Source: Bradyrhizobium sp. MOS003
Lineage (GTDB): Bacteria; Pseudomonadota; Alphaproteobacteria; Rhizobiales; Xanthobacteraceae
Length of the DNA stretch: 64,000 nucleotides
Direction: 5' to 3'
Assembly (NCBI RefSeq): GCF_003020125.1
Contig: NZ_PYFW01000007.1
Location: forward strand, 124,001-188,000
Position numbers and translations under genes: made by a program. Below the pieces are notes generated by a model that was given only the letters and a program-made list of their open reading frames with translations, was not told the origin of the DNA and made no database searches. Positions 24,652 through 32,771 of this stretch are shown piece by piece; position 1 is the stretch's first letter, and each line of letters begins with the position of its first letter.

Positions 24652-25959
24652 TCAGCTTTCGCCGAACACGCGCTTGAAGATCGTGTCGACGTGCTTGAGG
24701 TGATAGCCGAGGTCGAACTGCTCCTCGATCTCGGCGTCGGTGAGATATTTCTTCACCTCGGCGTCCTTCTTCAGCAGAACAAGGAAATCGCCTTCGCCGC
24801 GCCAGACCGGCATCGCGTTGCGCTGCACCAGCTTGTAGGCGTTCTCGCGGCTCGCGCCCTTCTGGGTCAGGGCCAGCAGCACGCGCTGCGAATGCACGAG
24901 GCCGCCGAGGCGGTCGAGGTTCTTCTGCATGTTGGCGGGGTAGACCAGCAGCTTCTCGATCAGGCCGGCGAGGCGCACCAGCGCGAAGTCGAGCGTCACG
25001 GTGGCATCCGGACCCATCATGCGTTCGGCGGAGGAGTGCGAGATGTCGCGTTCGTGCCAGAGCACCACGTTCTCCAGCGCCGGCGTCACATAGGCGCGCA
25101 CCATGCGGGAGAGGCCGGTGAGGTTTTCCGACAGCACCGGGTTGCGCTTGTGCGGCATCGCGGAGGAGCCTTTTTGTCCCTCCGAGAAGAACTCTTCGGC
25201 CTCCAGCACCTCGGTGCGCTGCATGTGGCGGATCTCCACCGCGATGCGCTCGACCGACGAGGCGATCACGCCCAGCGTCGAGAAATACATTGCGTGGCGG
25301 TCGCGCGGGATCACCTGGGTCGAGATCGGCTCGGGGGCGAGACCCATGGCTTTTGCCACATGCTCTTCGACGCGGGGATCGATCTGCGCGAAGGTGCCGA
25401 CGGCGCCCGAGATCGCGCAGGTCGCGACTTCCTTGCGCGCCGCGATTAGGCGCTCCTTGGCGCGCGAGAACTCGGCATAGGCATAAGCAAGCTTGAGGCC
25501 GAAGGTCACGGGCTCGGCATGGATGCCGTGGCTCCGGCCGATGGTCGGCGTCATCTTGTGTTCGAAGGCGCGCTTCTTCAGTGCGGCGAGGACCTTGTCG
25601 AGGTCGGCGAGCAGCAGGTCGGCGGCCCGGGTGAGCTGGACGTTGAGACAGGTGTCGAGCACGTCGGAAGAGGTCATGCCCTGGTGCACGAAGCGCGCCT
25701 CGGGGCCGACGATCTCGGCGAGGTGGGTGAGGAAGGCGATGACGTCGTGCTTGGTCTCGCGCTCGATCTCGTCGATGCGGGCGACGTCGAAGGTGGCGTT
25801 TTTGGCCTTGGCCCAGACCGTCTTGGCGGCCTCCTTGGGGATGGTCCCGAGTTCGGCCAGCGCGTCGGCCGCATGCGCCTCGATCTCAAACCAGATCTTG
25901 AACCGGGTCTGCGGCTCCCAGATCGAGGCCATTTCCGGGCGGGTATAGCGGGGGATCAT
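24652..25959 (-). CDS. purB: Adenylosuccinate lyase
   Basis: A 435-residue enzyme of purine synthesis that splits SAICAR and adenylosuccinate, releasing fumarate. The start MIPRYTRPEMASIWEPQTRF and the fumarase-superfamily signature SSAMPHKRNPVLSENL (catalytic Ser/Lys loop) are clear, together with TSSDVLDTCLNVQ and GRSHGIHAEPVTFG. Length is normal for the alphaproteobacterial form. The ATG at 25959 gives the canonical N-terminus; an open extension to 26148 is an artefact of high GC. Confidence 0.97.
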   Translation of the reverse strand: MIPRYTRPEMASIWEPQTRFKIWFEIEAHAADALAELGTIPKEAAKTVWAKAKNATFDVARIDEIERETKHDVIAFLTHLAEIVGPEARFVHQGMTSSDVLDTCLNVQLTRAADLLLADLDKVLAALKKRAFEHKMTPTIGRSHGIHAEPVTFGLKLAYAYAEFSRAKERLIAARKEVATCAISGAVGTFAQIDPRVEEHVAKAMGLAPEPISTQVIPRDRHAMYFSTLGVIASSVERIAVEIRHMQRTEVLEAEEFFSEGQKGSSAMPHKRNPVLSENLTGLSRMVRAYVTPALENVVLWHERDISHSSAERMMGPDATVTLDFALVRLAGLIEKLLVYPANMQKNLDRLGGLVHSQRVLLALTQKGASRENAYKLVQRNAMPVWRGEGDFLVLLKKDAEVKKYLTDAEIEEQFDLGYHLKHVDTIFKRVFGES

Positions 25960-26324
25960 CTGACGGCTCCAGGAAGGTGGGCGGGCGGTCGCGAAGGGGC
26001 AGCGCCGGCCAAAATGCTTTTTACGCCGTGATTTAACAGAGCGGGCAGGACGAAACAAACGGTCTGGGCCCCAGGAGAGGGGGAACGCCGAGCCTATCCA
26101 CCGGACGGCTAGCCGGGCACGGGCCTGACCGCAAATATTGGCTATCAATCACGGATCATTGACTGACAGATATTGAAATATGTCATCGAGACGTGTATAT
26201 GCCTTTTCGGACGCTCCGATTGGGTGTCCCGCGACAAGACCCGGAGAGCCCGACATCCGAGCCAAGCTCGGATCGAAGGGCGGATTGAAGAACGGGAAGC
26301 GCGGACGAATGGAGACTTACGACA
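25960..26324. other. Intergenic region upstream of purB
   Basis: Together with the following 190 bases this is the only gap longer than 300 bp in the window. The part near 26130-26215 is strikingly A/T-rich for the region (tattgaaatatgtcatc, gtgtatatgcc), suggesting promoter sequence for either side, but I find no confident -35/-10 pair. A TTGACT at 26159 has no good partner. No purine riboswitch-like structure is visible. Confidence 0.4.
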
Positions 26325-26426
26325 ATGACGACCGAAATCATCAATCTCACCGGCACAATTGGGCATTGGCTCAATTTACTGGTGGCGCGCCAGATTGCGG
26401 CGCAGGCTGCAAAACTGCCTCATTGA
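26325..26426 (+). CDS. Possible 33-residue small protein
   Basis: An ATG at 26325, preceded by GGAGA about 10 bases upstream, opens a 33-codon frame (MTTEIINLTGTIGHWLNLLV then ARQIAAQAAKLPH). It is amphipathic with a hydrophobic middle and could be a small membrane-associated peptide. It lies between purB and the TetR gene on the TetR strand. There is no family I recognise; evidence is only the ribosome site, the A/T-rich region before it, and sensible composition. Confidence 0.3.
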   Translation: MTTEIINLTGTIGHWLNLLVARQIAAQAAKLPH

Positions 26427-26433
26427 GGCGAGA

Positions 26434-26469
26434 GCTTTCCGAACGGCCGGCAATGGGCGCTTCGGAAGC
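26434..26469. repeat. Imperfect inverted repeat upstream of the TetR gene
   Basis: GCTTTCCGAA (26434-26443) and TTCGGAAGC (26461-26469) are complementary apart from one extra T. It ends 48 bp before the TetR start and might be an operator or a hairpin after the small frame. Confidence 0.35.
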
Positions 26470-26517
26470 AGCTCGATCGCCGGATAACTGAGCCCTGAAC
26501 GGGAACATGGTGCTGGC

Positions 26518-27105
26518 ATGAATGAAGCCGTTGTCTTGACGCCGGAGCGGATCCTCGAAGTCACTGAGGACGTGCTGAGGCGCTTTGGGCTTGCCAAGGC
26601 CACCGTGGTCGATGTTGCCCGTGCGCTCGATGTGAGCCACGGCAGCGTCTATCGCCATTTCCCGAGCAAGGCCTCGCTGCGCGAGGCCGTCGCCAAACGC
26701 TGGCTGGACCGTATCGACGCGCCGTTGCGCCAGATCGCCGAGGAGCAGGGCCCGGCGCCGGCAAGACTGGATCGCTGGCTGCGCACGCTGTTCGCCGCCA
26801 AGCGGTCGCGCGTGCTCGACGACCCCGAAATGTTCGATACCTATCTGACGCTGGCCCGCGAGGCCTGCGCGGCTGTCAAATGCCACAAGGACACGATGAT
26901 CGACCAGATCTCTGCGATCCTGACTGATGGAGTGGCGCAGGGTGTCTTCGCCCCGGGCGACGTCAAGACCACCGCGCGCGCGATCTTCGATGCCACCGTC
27001 CGCTTCCACCATCCGGCGCATGCCGACGAGTGGAAGGATGCCGATCTCCCCGCACGCGTCGATGCGATGCTCGCGCTGCTGCTGCGCGGTCTGAAGGCCG
27101 CCTGA
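26518..27105 (+). CDS. TetR/AcrR family transcriptional regulator
   Basis: A 195-residue TetR-type regulator. The N-terminal helix-turn-helix is complete (PERILEVTEDVLRRFGLAKATVVDVARALDVSHGSVYRHFPSKASLREAV), followed by a helical ligand domain with a TetR C-terminal module ending MLALLLRGLKAA. No effector gene is adjacent on the same strand, so the target and ligand are unknown. The ATG at 26518 gives a standard N-terminus, with a weak ribosome site. Confidence 0.92.
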   Translation: MNEAVVLTPERILEVTEDVLRRFGLAKATVVDVARALDVSHGSVYRHFPSKASLREAVAKRWLDRIDAPLRQIAEEQGPAPARLDRWLRTLFAAKRSRVLDDPEMFDTYLTLAREACAAVKCHKDTMIDQISAILTDGVAQGVFAPGDVKTTARAIFDATVRFHHPAHADEWKDADLPARVDAMLALLLRGLKAA

Positions 27106-27140
27106 GGCCGCGGGATCCGTTCAATCCGCCGAGTTGCCGA

Positions 27141-27461
27141 TCAACCTCTCGCCTTGTGAAGACTCGCCTTGTGAAGAAGAGTGCTGTCGCCAAGCGAGGG
27201 CGCTGAAGCAGCATGTCTTCGCGCGTGGAAGGCATGATCAGCCGACGCCACGATCGGCGGACTGTTCGGATAGGCATTGACCGCGATTTCGACGGCGTCC
27301 TTTGACCGCTTGCGAAGTCGGTAGAAGGTTAGCTCCTGATCGAGCATGGGACAGCGGAAGTGGACGACGGCTGTGTCAGGCAAGCGGCAGAGCTCGTCGA
27401 TGAGGTCGCCTACTGTGATGATCGGGTGATGGTCGGCTGCCTTGTGATGACCCTTACTCAT
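27141..27461 (-). CDS. Hypothetical protein with an internal tandem repeat at its end
   Basis: A 106-residue protein that I cannot assign. The first two thirds (SKGHHKAADHHPIITVGDLIDELCRLPDTAVVHFRCP then ELTFYRLRKRSKDAVEIAVNAYPN) look like a compact folded domain with a VGDLIDEL helix. The C-terminus is polar and ends in a duplicated LHKAS/LHKAR unit, produced by a 15-base tandem repeat at 27148-27177. Upstream on the minus strand is an EcfG-like promoter (27490-27515), suggesting stress induction. The ATG follows GTGACGAGATC, a weak site. Confidence 0.6.
   Translation of the reverse strand: MSKGHHKAADHHPIITVGDLIDELCRLPDTAVVHFRCPMLDQELTFYRLRKRSKDAVEIAVNAYPNSPPIVASADHAFHARRHAASAPSLGDSTLLHKASLHKARG
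27148..27177. repeat. 15-base perfect tandem repeat inside a coding sequence
   Basis: CTCGCCTTGTGAAGA occurs twice head-to-tail. It encodes the repeated final residues of the hypothetical protein at 27141-27461 and keeps the reading frame. Confidence 0.85.
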
Positions 27462-27489
27462 GATCTCGTCACTCCTTCACTCCGGGAAT

Positions 27490-27515
27490 AACCAGACCCG
27501 GATGGAGTCCGTTCC
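27490..27515 (-). promoter_or_regulatory. EcfG-like promoter
   Basis: On the minus strand GGAAC (27515-27511) is followed after 17 bases by GGTT (27493-27490), one mismatch from GGAAC-N17-CGTT. It lies 29 bases before the start of the hypothetical gene ending at 27141. Confidence 0.42.
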
Positions 27516-27574
27516 AATTTCGTTCGGAAGTTTGAGAAGCTTCAGGGGACCAGGGCAATGCGGCAGCGCTGCTG

Positions 27575-28225
27575 CTAGATCCTCGTCAACCCACACGTCG
27601 CCGCGAGCCGCACAAGCTGTGCATCCGTGCGCGCGCCGGTCTTGGTCTTGATCAGATAGTGGTAGTTCTGCACTGTCTTCACACTGAGATTGAGATGCGT
27701 AGCGATTTGCTCGGTGGTGGCGCCGCCGGCAAACTGGCGCAGGATCTCGATCTCGCGTTCGCCCAGCTGATCCAACACTGAGCCCGCCGACAGGCTGTCC
27801 TCAGCGAGGATGTGTGCGATATCGTCGCTCATGGCCCGCTCGCCGCGCGCGACGGCGCGGATCGCAGTGACGACGGCAAACGGTTCGCTGCTCTTGGTGA
27901 CGAAGCCGCTGGCGCCGGCGCCGAAGGCGGCTTTTACCAGCACGGCCTCGTTGTGCATGGTGAAGACGAGGATCCGCGCCCGCGGGCTGCGCGCGCGAAT
28001 GTTGCGGATCGCCTCCAGACCACTCGCGCCGGGCATCGAAATGTCGAGCAGGACGACATCGGGATCATGCGTCTTGAATGCGCCGTAGGCGTCCGCGGCG
28101 TTGTCGGCTTCCGCCACGACATGCAGATCGCCCTGACTTTCCAGCACGCGCCGATAGCCTTGCCGGACGATCGGGTGGTCGTCCACCAGCAGCACGGAGA
28201 TGCCTGTTGCTGCGACCTCGCTCAT
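27575..28225 (-). CDS. NarL/FixJ-type DNA-binding response regulator
   Basis: A 216-residue regulator: a receiver domain (about 10-125, VLLVDDHPIVRQGYRRVLES, phospho-acceptor Asp in DVVLLDISMPG, Lys in FVTKSSEPF) and a LuxR-type helix-turn-helix (about 150-210, LGEREIEILRQFAGGATTEQIATHLNLSVKTVQNYHYLIKTKTG). It starts 7 bp after the stop of the histidine kinase gene and is its evident partner. The targets are not known. Confidence 0.94.
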   Translation of the reverse strand: MSEVAATGISVLLVDDHPIVRQGYRRVLESQGDLHVVAEADNAADAYGAFKTHDPDVVLLDISMPGASGLEAIRNIRARSPRARILVFTMHNEAVLVKAAFGAGASGFVTKSSEPFAVVTAIRAVARGERAMSDDIAHILAEDSLSAGSVLDQLGEREIEILRQFAGGATTEQIATHLNLSVKTVQNYHYLIKTKTGARTDAQLVRLAATCGLTRI

Positions 28226-28232
28226 CCCGCCC

Positions 28233-29603
28233 TCACGCGGCGAGCGGGATGGTGGCGGCGACGCTGAGGCCGCCTCTCGCAGGCAGGATCGACAGCGATC
28301 CGCCGGCCGCCGTGACGCGCTCGCGGATGCCGGTCAGGCCGAAGCCGGCCGATTGCGCGACGCGCTCAGCATCTCCGCCGCCGTCGTCCTCGACGCGGAT
28401 CAGCAGCGCGTCGTCCTCGCCGGCCCGGCGTTCTATGCGCAAAGAGATCTCCCGCGCCGCACCGTGACGCAGCGCGTTGGTCAGGCATTCCTGTGCCACC
28501 CGATAGGCCGTGGTCGCGGCCGGACCGCTGATGTCGGTGAGGTCACCCCGGAGATCGAGCTGGATCATCGGCCGCGCCGCGCTCTGCGAGCGCCAGCTGT
28601 CGACGAGATTGACGAGGCTTGCCTCGAGCCCAAGCTCATCAGGCAGGGGATTGCGCAGGCGCTTCAGCGCATCGCGCAGCGAGGCCATCAGATGATGGGT
28701 GGCCTGCGAGATCATGCGCGCATCCTGTGCGATGCCGCTGTCGGTTTTTCCCTTCGTGCTCGCCGTCTCGATCGTATTGGCAAAGGCGAGGATGGCGGAG
28801 AGATTCTGCCCGAATTCGTCGTGCAGCTCGCGGGCGAGGGCGCGGCGCTCGTCGTCGCGGATTTCGATCAGGCGCCGCGTCAGCGCAGCGCGCTGCTCGG
28901 TGGCTTCTTCCAGCCGGCCGCCGAGCTCGTCGACGGCGCCGCCGATCATTGCCAGTTCCATCGAGCGGAAGCGCGGCAGTTTGGTGCGATACTGCCCGCG
29001 CGCCATGCGCTGCAGGGCGGTCACGATCGTGCGCGCCGGGGCCAACGCATGGGCAATCGCCAGCGAAGCCAGCAGCGCGATCGCGGCCGCCATCAACAGC
29101 GCGACGTCGATCACGTTGAGGATGTATTCCCATGCGAGCGAGATGGCGGCCGCGGCATCCGGCGTCGCGACCACCGTTCCGGCCGAGGCGGCGCGGGGAC
29201 TGACGGGCCGTATCACCTCGGCATGGTTGCCGAGGAAGATCGGCACGATCGATGCGAACCAGCGCGGCGGGGTTTTGCCCAGCCCCTCGCTCTGGCCGCA
29301 GAGCGGCTTTTCAAATGCGATGGCCGGCTGGAACTCGACGCAGACTCCCGGCGAGATCAGCTTCATCGTCTCCAGTGTGCGCCACTCCGGAACCGGCAAA
29401 AGCTGCTCGCGCGTTCTGCTGCTGCGCAACAAAAACTCATGCCAGTACAAGGCCTGAAGCGCCTGCGCGACCCGCTGCGCGGAGGCCGCAGTCGCGCGGT
29501 CGACGCTGCGATAGGCGTCGAAAGTGGCCCATATGGTTGCCGCGCCAAGGCACAGCGCCACGATAAGCAGCAGACGGGCGACAAGCTGAAGTACGAGGCG
29601 CAT
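28233..29603 (-). CDS. Membrane sensor histidine kinase, NarL-system (HisKA_3) type
   Basis: A 456-residue sensor. Residues 1-25 are a membrane segment, followed by a periplasmic region of about 130 residues containing WRTLETMKLISPGVCVEFQP (LapD/MoxY-like), a second membrane segment (VALLMAAAIALLASLAIAHAL), a HAMP-like linker, the dimerisation helix with phospho-His in ERRALARELHDEFGQNLSAI, and an ATPase domain (AYRVAQECLTNALRHG, VRVEDDGGG, GFGLTGIRERV). The layout resembles methanol-oxidation MoxY-type kinases. The start at 29603 puts the first membrane helix at the N-terminus. Operon with the regulator downstream. Confidence 0.92.
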   Translation of the reverse strand: MRLVLQLVARLLLIVALCLGAATIWATFDAYRSVDRATAASAQRVAQALQALYWHEFLLRSSRTREQLLPVPEWRTLETMKLISPGVCVEFQPAIAFEKPLCGQSEGLGKTPPRWFASIVPIFLGNHAEVIRPVSPRAASAGTVVATPDAAAAISLAWEYILNVIDVALLMAAAIALLASLAIAHALAPARTIVTALQRMARGQYRTKLPRFRSMELAMIGGAVDELGGRLEEATEQRAALTRRLIEIRDDERRALARELHDEFGQNLSAILAFANTIETASTKGKTDSGIAQDARMISQATHHLMASLRDALKRLRNPLPDELGLEASLVNLVDSWRSQSAARPMIQLDLRGDLTDISGPAATTAYRVAQECLTNALRHGAAREISLRIERRAGEDDALLIRVEDDGGGDAERVAQSAGFGLTGIRERVTAAGGSLSILPARGGLSVAATIPLAA

Positions 29604-29788
29604 GCGATCACCCTCGACGTTTGATAAGCTCAGCCTAACAACGCCGCCGCGCCTTGCCAATTGCGGGGTGGGGCCGGATTGCAGCTCGGGCAAATTTCCC
29701 AAGCCGGATTGGGCATGGGTCTTTGGACCTCATACGGCTGTTTTGATCTAATCGGGTGGGAAACGTTACTGGCCAGGAGCAGTGCAGC

Positions 29789-30583
29789 ATGAGTTCGATC
29801 ACGATTGGACCGATCGCGTCTGCGACGACCGACCCGTCCGAGCGCAGAGCGCTCCTGTTCTGGATGATCTTCACGGGGCTCTCGATCTTCGCCGTCGTGC
29901 TGTTGTGGCGGTTCGGCCTGATCCATCTGATGCTGACCTCGGACCGGACCTACATTTCCAGCGTCATCGCGGTGCTCTATGTCCTGACTTGCGGCCATTG
30001 TTTTCTGCGCACGCGCGCGATCGCGCGTGAAGGCGCAGCGGCGCGGCGCTGCCGTGAGGCGCTCGCGGCGCCTGACGGCGGCAAGGTGCTCGATGCGAAC
30101 GCGGCGGTGCTGCCGCGCGGGCTGGTGCGCGACCACATCCAGAGTCTGGTGACGAAGGCGGCCGCGCAGGATTTTCGCCCGGTGGACCAGACGCTGCTGC
30201 TGCGGACGCTCGCGGACCGGCTGCGCGGCTCCAATGGGTTCGGCGCCTTCGTCTCGGATACGCTGATGAAGCTCGGCCTGCTCGGCACCATCGTCGGCTT
30301 CATCATCATGCTGGCGCCGATCGCGGGGCTGGATGCTGCCGACAAGGTCGCGATGCGCTCTTCGATGGGGCTGATGAGCGACGGCATGGCGGTTGCGATG
30401 TACACGACGCTCGCCGGCCTCGTCGGCTCGATCCTGGTCCGCATTCAGTACTACATGCTGGACGCCGCGACACAGCGGGTGTTCTCGGATGCGGTCGTGC
30501 TGACCGAAACCTATGTGACGCCGGTGCTGGAGCGCAAGGGTTCGGACAAGAGCTCCGACAAGGGCTCCGGAACGCCGCCATGA
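29789..30583 (+). CDS. MotA/TolQ/ExbB-like proton channel family protein
   Basis: A 264-residue protein with four likely membrane segments (about 22-43, 54-71, 150-172, 188-210). The third and fourth contain LMKLGLLGTIVGFIIMLAPI and VAMYTTLAGLVGSILVR, which match the ExbB/TolQ/MotA channel core (GLLGTVxG and AxxTTxxGLxxAI). Such proteins form pentamers that use the proton gradient to drive a partner helix. The C-terminus is short and polar. It overlaps the next gene by 4 bp (ATGA), so they are translationally coupled. Start at 29789 follows CCAGGAGCAG. Confidence 0.78.
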   Translation: MSSITIGPIASATTDPSERRALLFWMIFTGLSIFAVVLLWRFGLIHLMLTSDRTYISSVIAVLYVLTCGHCFLRTRAIAREGAAARRCREALAAPDGGKVLDANAAVLPRGLVRDHIQSLVTKAAAQDFRPVDQTLLLRTLADRLRGSNGFGAFVSDTLMKLGLLGTIVGFIIMLAPIAGLDAADKVAMRSSMGLMSDGMAVAMYTTLAGLVGSILVRIQYYMLDAATQRVFSDAVVLTETYVTPVLERKGSDKSSDKGSGTPP

Positions 30584-31266
30584 TGGATGATTTCGGTCTC
30601 TATCCGCGCGAGGAGCCGTTCGATCCGCTGGGCGTGATGCTGTTCAAGGCGCTCCAGGTGATCGCGTTCCTGTTTTTCCTCGCGCTGCTCGCGGTCTCCC
30701 CGGATGCCAAGGAGGGCAAGATCGACTCCAAGGCGGAGTTCATCATCACGCTCGACTGGCCGGACAGCCACCCCGACGATCTCGACCTGTTCGTACAGGA
30801 TCCCGCCGGAAACATCGCCTGGTATCGCCATCGTGAGGCCGGCTTCCTGACCCTCGATCGCGACGACCGTGGTGGCGCCAACGACTTCATCATGGTCGCC
30901 GGCAAGAAGATCGCCTCGCCGATCCGCGAGGAGATCGTCACGGTGCGCGGCATCGTCCCAGGCGAATACACGGTGAACGTCTCGCATTTCGTCGCCACGA
31001 CCGGCGAGCCCGTCACGGCCAATGTGAAGGTGCAGAAGCTCAATCCGACCGCGCAGGTGGTCTTCGATAACAAGTTCACGCTCGACCACACCGGCGACGA
31101 GAAGACCGCGGTGCGGTTCCGGCTCGATGCCGAGGGCAAGGTCATCGACGTGAGCCAGCGGCCGAAATCGCTGCTGGAGACCTTCCGCAACGTGAGAGCC
31201 AACGGCGCCGGTGTCGATCCCAACACCGGGGTCAGGATTCCGGCAGTGAGGACGATCCGTGAGTAA
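30580..31266 (+). CDS. Single-pass membrane protein with periplasmic beta domain (ExbD-like topology, DUF2135/YfaP-like)
   Basis: A 228-residue protein: a short cytoplasmic N-terminus with FDPLGVMLFK, one membrane helix (about 19-41, ALQVIAFLFFLALLAV) and a periplasmic domain of about 180 residues. The ITLDWPDSHPDDLDLFVQDPAGN then DRGGANDFIMV pattern (W...DLDLxVxDPxG) resembles DUF2135/YfaP beta-sandwich domains. The topology mirrors ExbD/TolR/MotB partners of proton channels, but no peptidoglycan-binding motif is seen. It overlaps both neighbours (4 and 8 bp), so the three genes form one tightly coupled unit. Function unknown. Confidence 0.72.
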   Translation: MMDDFGLYPREEPFDPLGVMLFKALQVIAFLFFLALLAVSPDAKEGKIDSKAEFIITLDWPDSHPDDLDLFVQDPAGNIAWYRHREAGFLTLDRDDRGGANDFIMVAGKKIASPIREEIVTVRGIVPGEYTVNVSHFVATTGEPVTANVKVQKLNPTAQVVFDNKFTLDHTGDEKTAVRFRLDAEGKVIDVSQRPKSLLETFRNVRANGAGVDPNTGVRIPAVRTIRE

Positions 31267-31864
31267 TTTGCAAACGGTCATCCTCACGTTGTCGCTCGCC
31301 TATGCTGTGATCGGCGCGCTGCTGCTGATCGTGCTGGTCTACGCGCGCCTGCACTGGTCGCTGAAGGCGGTCGCCGTTGTCGTGACCAGTGCCTTCTATG
31401 TCGTCAGCTTCAGCGAAATGCGCGGGCTGCTCGGCTGGGCCAGCTCCGACCGGCTGCCGGCGACTTTCAAGCTGCTGAAGTCCCGTATCGTCGAGCCGCA
31501 TTCGCTTCAGGGCGATCCCGGCGCGATCTATCTGTGGGTCGAGCAACTGGACGAGGACAATCGCCCGAGCGGCATCCCACGGGCGTTCCGCGTGCCCTAT
31601 AACGACGCCCTTGCCGACAAGACCCATGCCGCGGAGAACGAGATCGCTCTGGGACATCCGCAAGGTGGCCGCGCCGCGGATTTCGGCGGCGGCGATGGCA
31701 GCCTCATCGACATGGTCCGGGAATATGTGACGCCCAAGACGATCATGGAAACGACCGGCGGTGATTCCTCGACCGGCGAATTCATCGCGCCGCCGGCCGG
31801 CGCGCAAGGCGTGAGCTTCACGCCGCTTCCGCCGCCCCGTATGCCGCCAAAGGACGAGCAATAG
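31259..31864 (+). CDS. Membrane-anchored hypothetical protein of the channel operon
   Basis: A 201-residue protein with two N-terminal membrane segments (about 5-28 and 32-54: TVILTLSLAYAVIGALLLIVLV and SLKAVAVVVTSAFYVVSF). A soluble part follows, with PGAIYLWVEQLDEDNRPSGIPRAFRVPYN, and a proline-rich tail (SFTPLPPPRMPPKDEQ). No family recognised. It starts with GTG inside the previous gene and is therefore coupled to it. Together with the two upstream proteins it probably builds a membrane complex. Confidence 0.68.
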   Translation: MSNLQTVILTLSLAYAVIGALLLIVLVYARLHWSLKAVAVVVTSAFYVVSFSEMRGLLGWASSDRLPATFKLLKSRIVEPHSLQGDPGAIYLWVEQLDEDNRPSGIPRAFRVPYNDALADKTHAAENEIALGHPQGGRAADFGGGDGSLIDMVREYVTPKTIMETTGGDSSTGEFIAPPAGAQGVSFTPLPPPRMPPKDEQ

Positions 31865-32024
31865 GCTCGTCACCATCGCCGCCAGGAGCATCACCGCGGG
31901 ATCATCGCCGCAGAATTATCCCCGAAAGGCTGCGCTGGTAAACGGCGCGGCGCTGGCGCATGGTTTTGACTTCCCTCAATTTGGCCTTACCGGCCTTCAC
32001 TAAGAATTGGAGGGTGGAGGGGGC

Positions 32025-32765
32025 GTGCTGCTAGCTGTCTTTTCGGATATCCACGGCAATAGGCAGGCCTTCGAGGCCTGTCTGAAGGTTGCCCGCGCGA
32101 GGGGCGCGGAGCGGTTCGTCCTGCTCGGCGATTTCGTCGGCTATGGCGCCGATCCGGAATGGGTGGTGGATACCGCGATGGAGCTCGTTGCCCAGGGGGC
32201 GATCGCCGTCCGCGGCAATCATGACCAGGCGGTCAATTCCCCGACGGAGACCATGAACGCCGAGGCGCAAATCGCAATCGAATGGACCCGCGGCCGGCTT
32301 GATACCGCGCAGCGGCGCTTCCTGACCGAACTGCCGATGCTGGTGGAGGATAGCGATCGTCTCTTCGTGCATTCGGAAGCTTCCAGCCCCCAACGCTGGC
32401 ACTATGTCCGCTCGACGGTGGACGCCGCCAAGAGCCTGATTGCGACGCCCGCCCATGTCACGTTCTGCGGCCATATCCATCGTCCCGCGCTCTATTCGAT
32501 GTCGGTGACGGCGAAGATGACGAGCTTCGTGCCGAAGACCGACGTCCCGGTGCAGCTTCTGCGCGGCCGGCAATGGCTGGCCGTACTCGGCTCGGTCGGC
32601 CAGCCCCGCGACGGCGATCCGTCGGCGGCCTTCGTATTGTTCGACACCGAGACGTGCCAGATCACCTACTGCCGCGCGCCTTACGACATCGGGACCGCGG
32701 CGGACAGGATTCGCGACAACGGCCTGCCGCACTGGCTCGCCGATCGGCTCTCGCAGGGGCGCTAG
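32025..32765 (+). CDS. Calcineurin-like metallophosphoesterase
   Basis: A 246-residue phosphoesterase with the metal-binding motifs AVFSDIHGNRQAFEA (D-x-H), LLGDFVGYGADPEW (GDxxxxG), VRGNHDQAV (GNHD), LFVHSEA and FCGHIHRPALY (GHxH). Related enzymes are the PrpA/PrpE protein phosphatases and diadenosine tetraphosphatases. The GTG at 32025 is chosen because a long purine-rich ribosome site (GGAGGGTGGAGGGGG) ends just before it; the TTG at 32007 lies inside that site. It ends 6 bp before the kinase gene, a kinase/phosphatase pairing. Confidence 0.87.
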   Translation: MLLAVFSDIHGNRQAFEACLKVARARGAERFVLLGDFVGYGADPEWVVDTAMELVAQGAIAVRGNHDQAVNSPTETMNAEAQIAIEWTRGRLDTAQRRFLTELPMLVEDSDRLFVHSEASSPQRWHYVRSTVDAAKSLIATPAHVTFCGHIHRPALYSMSVTAKMTSFVPKTDVPVQLLRGRQWLAVLGSVGQPRDGDPSAAFVLFDTETCQITYCRAPYDIGTAADRIRDNGLPHWLADRLSQGR

Positions 32766-32771
32766 AGGCCG

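Noticed and set aside
29670..29720. Sigma-54-like TGGGGC...TTGCA before the MotA-like gene
   Set aside because: Spacing between the elements is one base short of the required 10 between GG and GC.
29789..32765. Reading the MotA-like gene cluster as a Zorya-type defence system
   Set aside because: There is no OmpA/MotB-like peptidoglycan-binding partner, helicase or nuclease; the partners differ.
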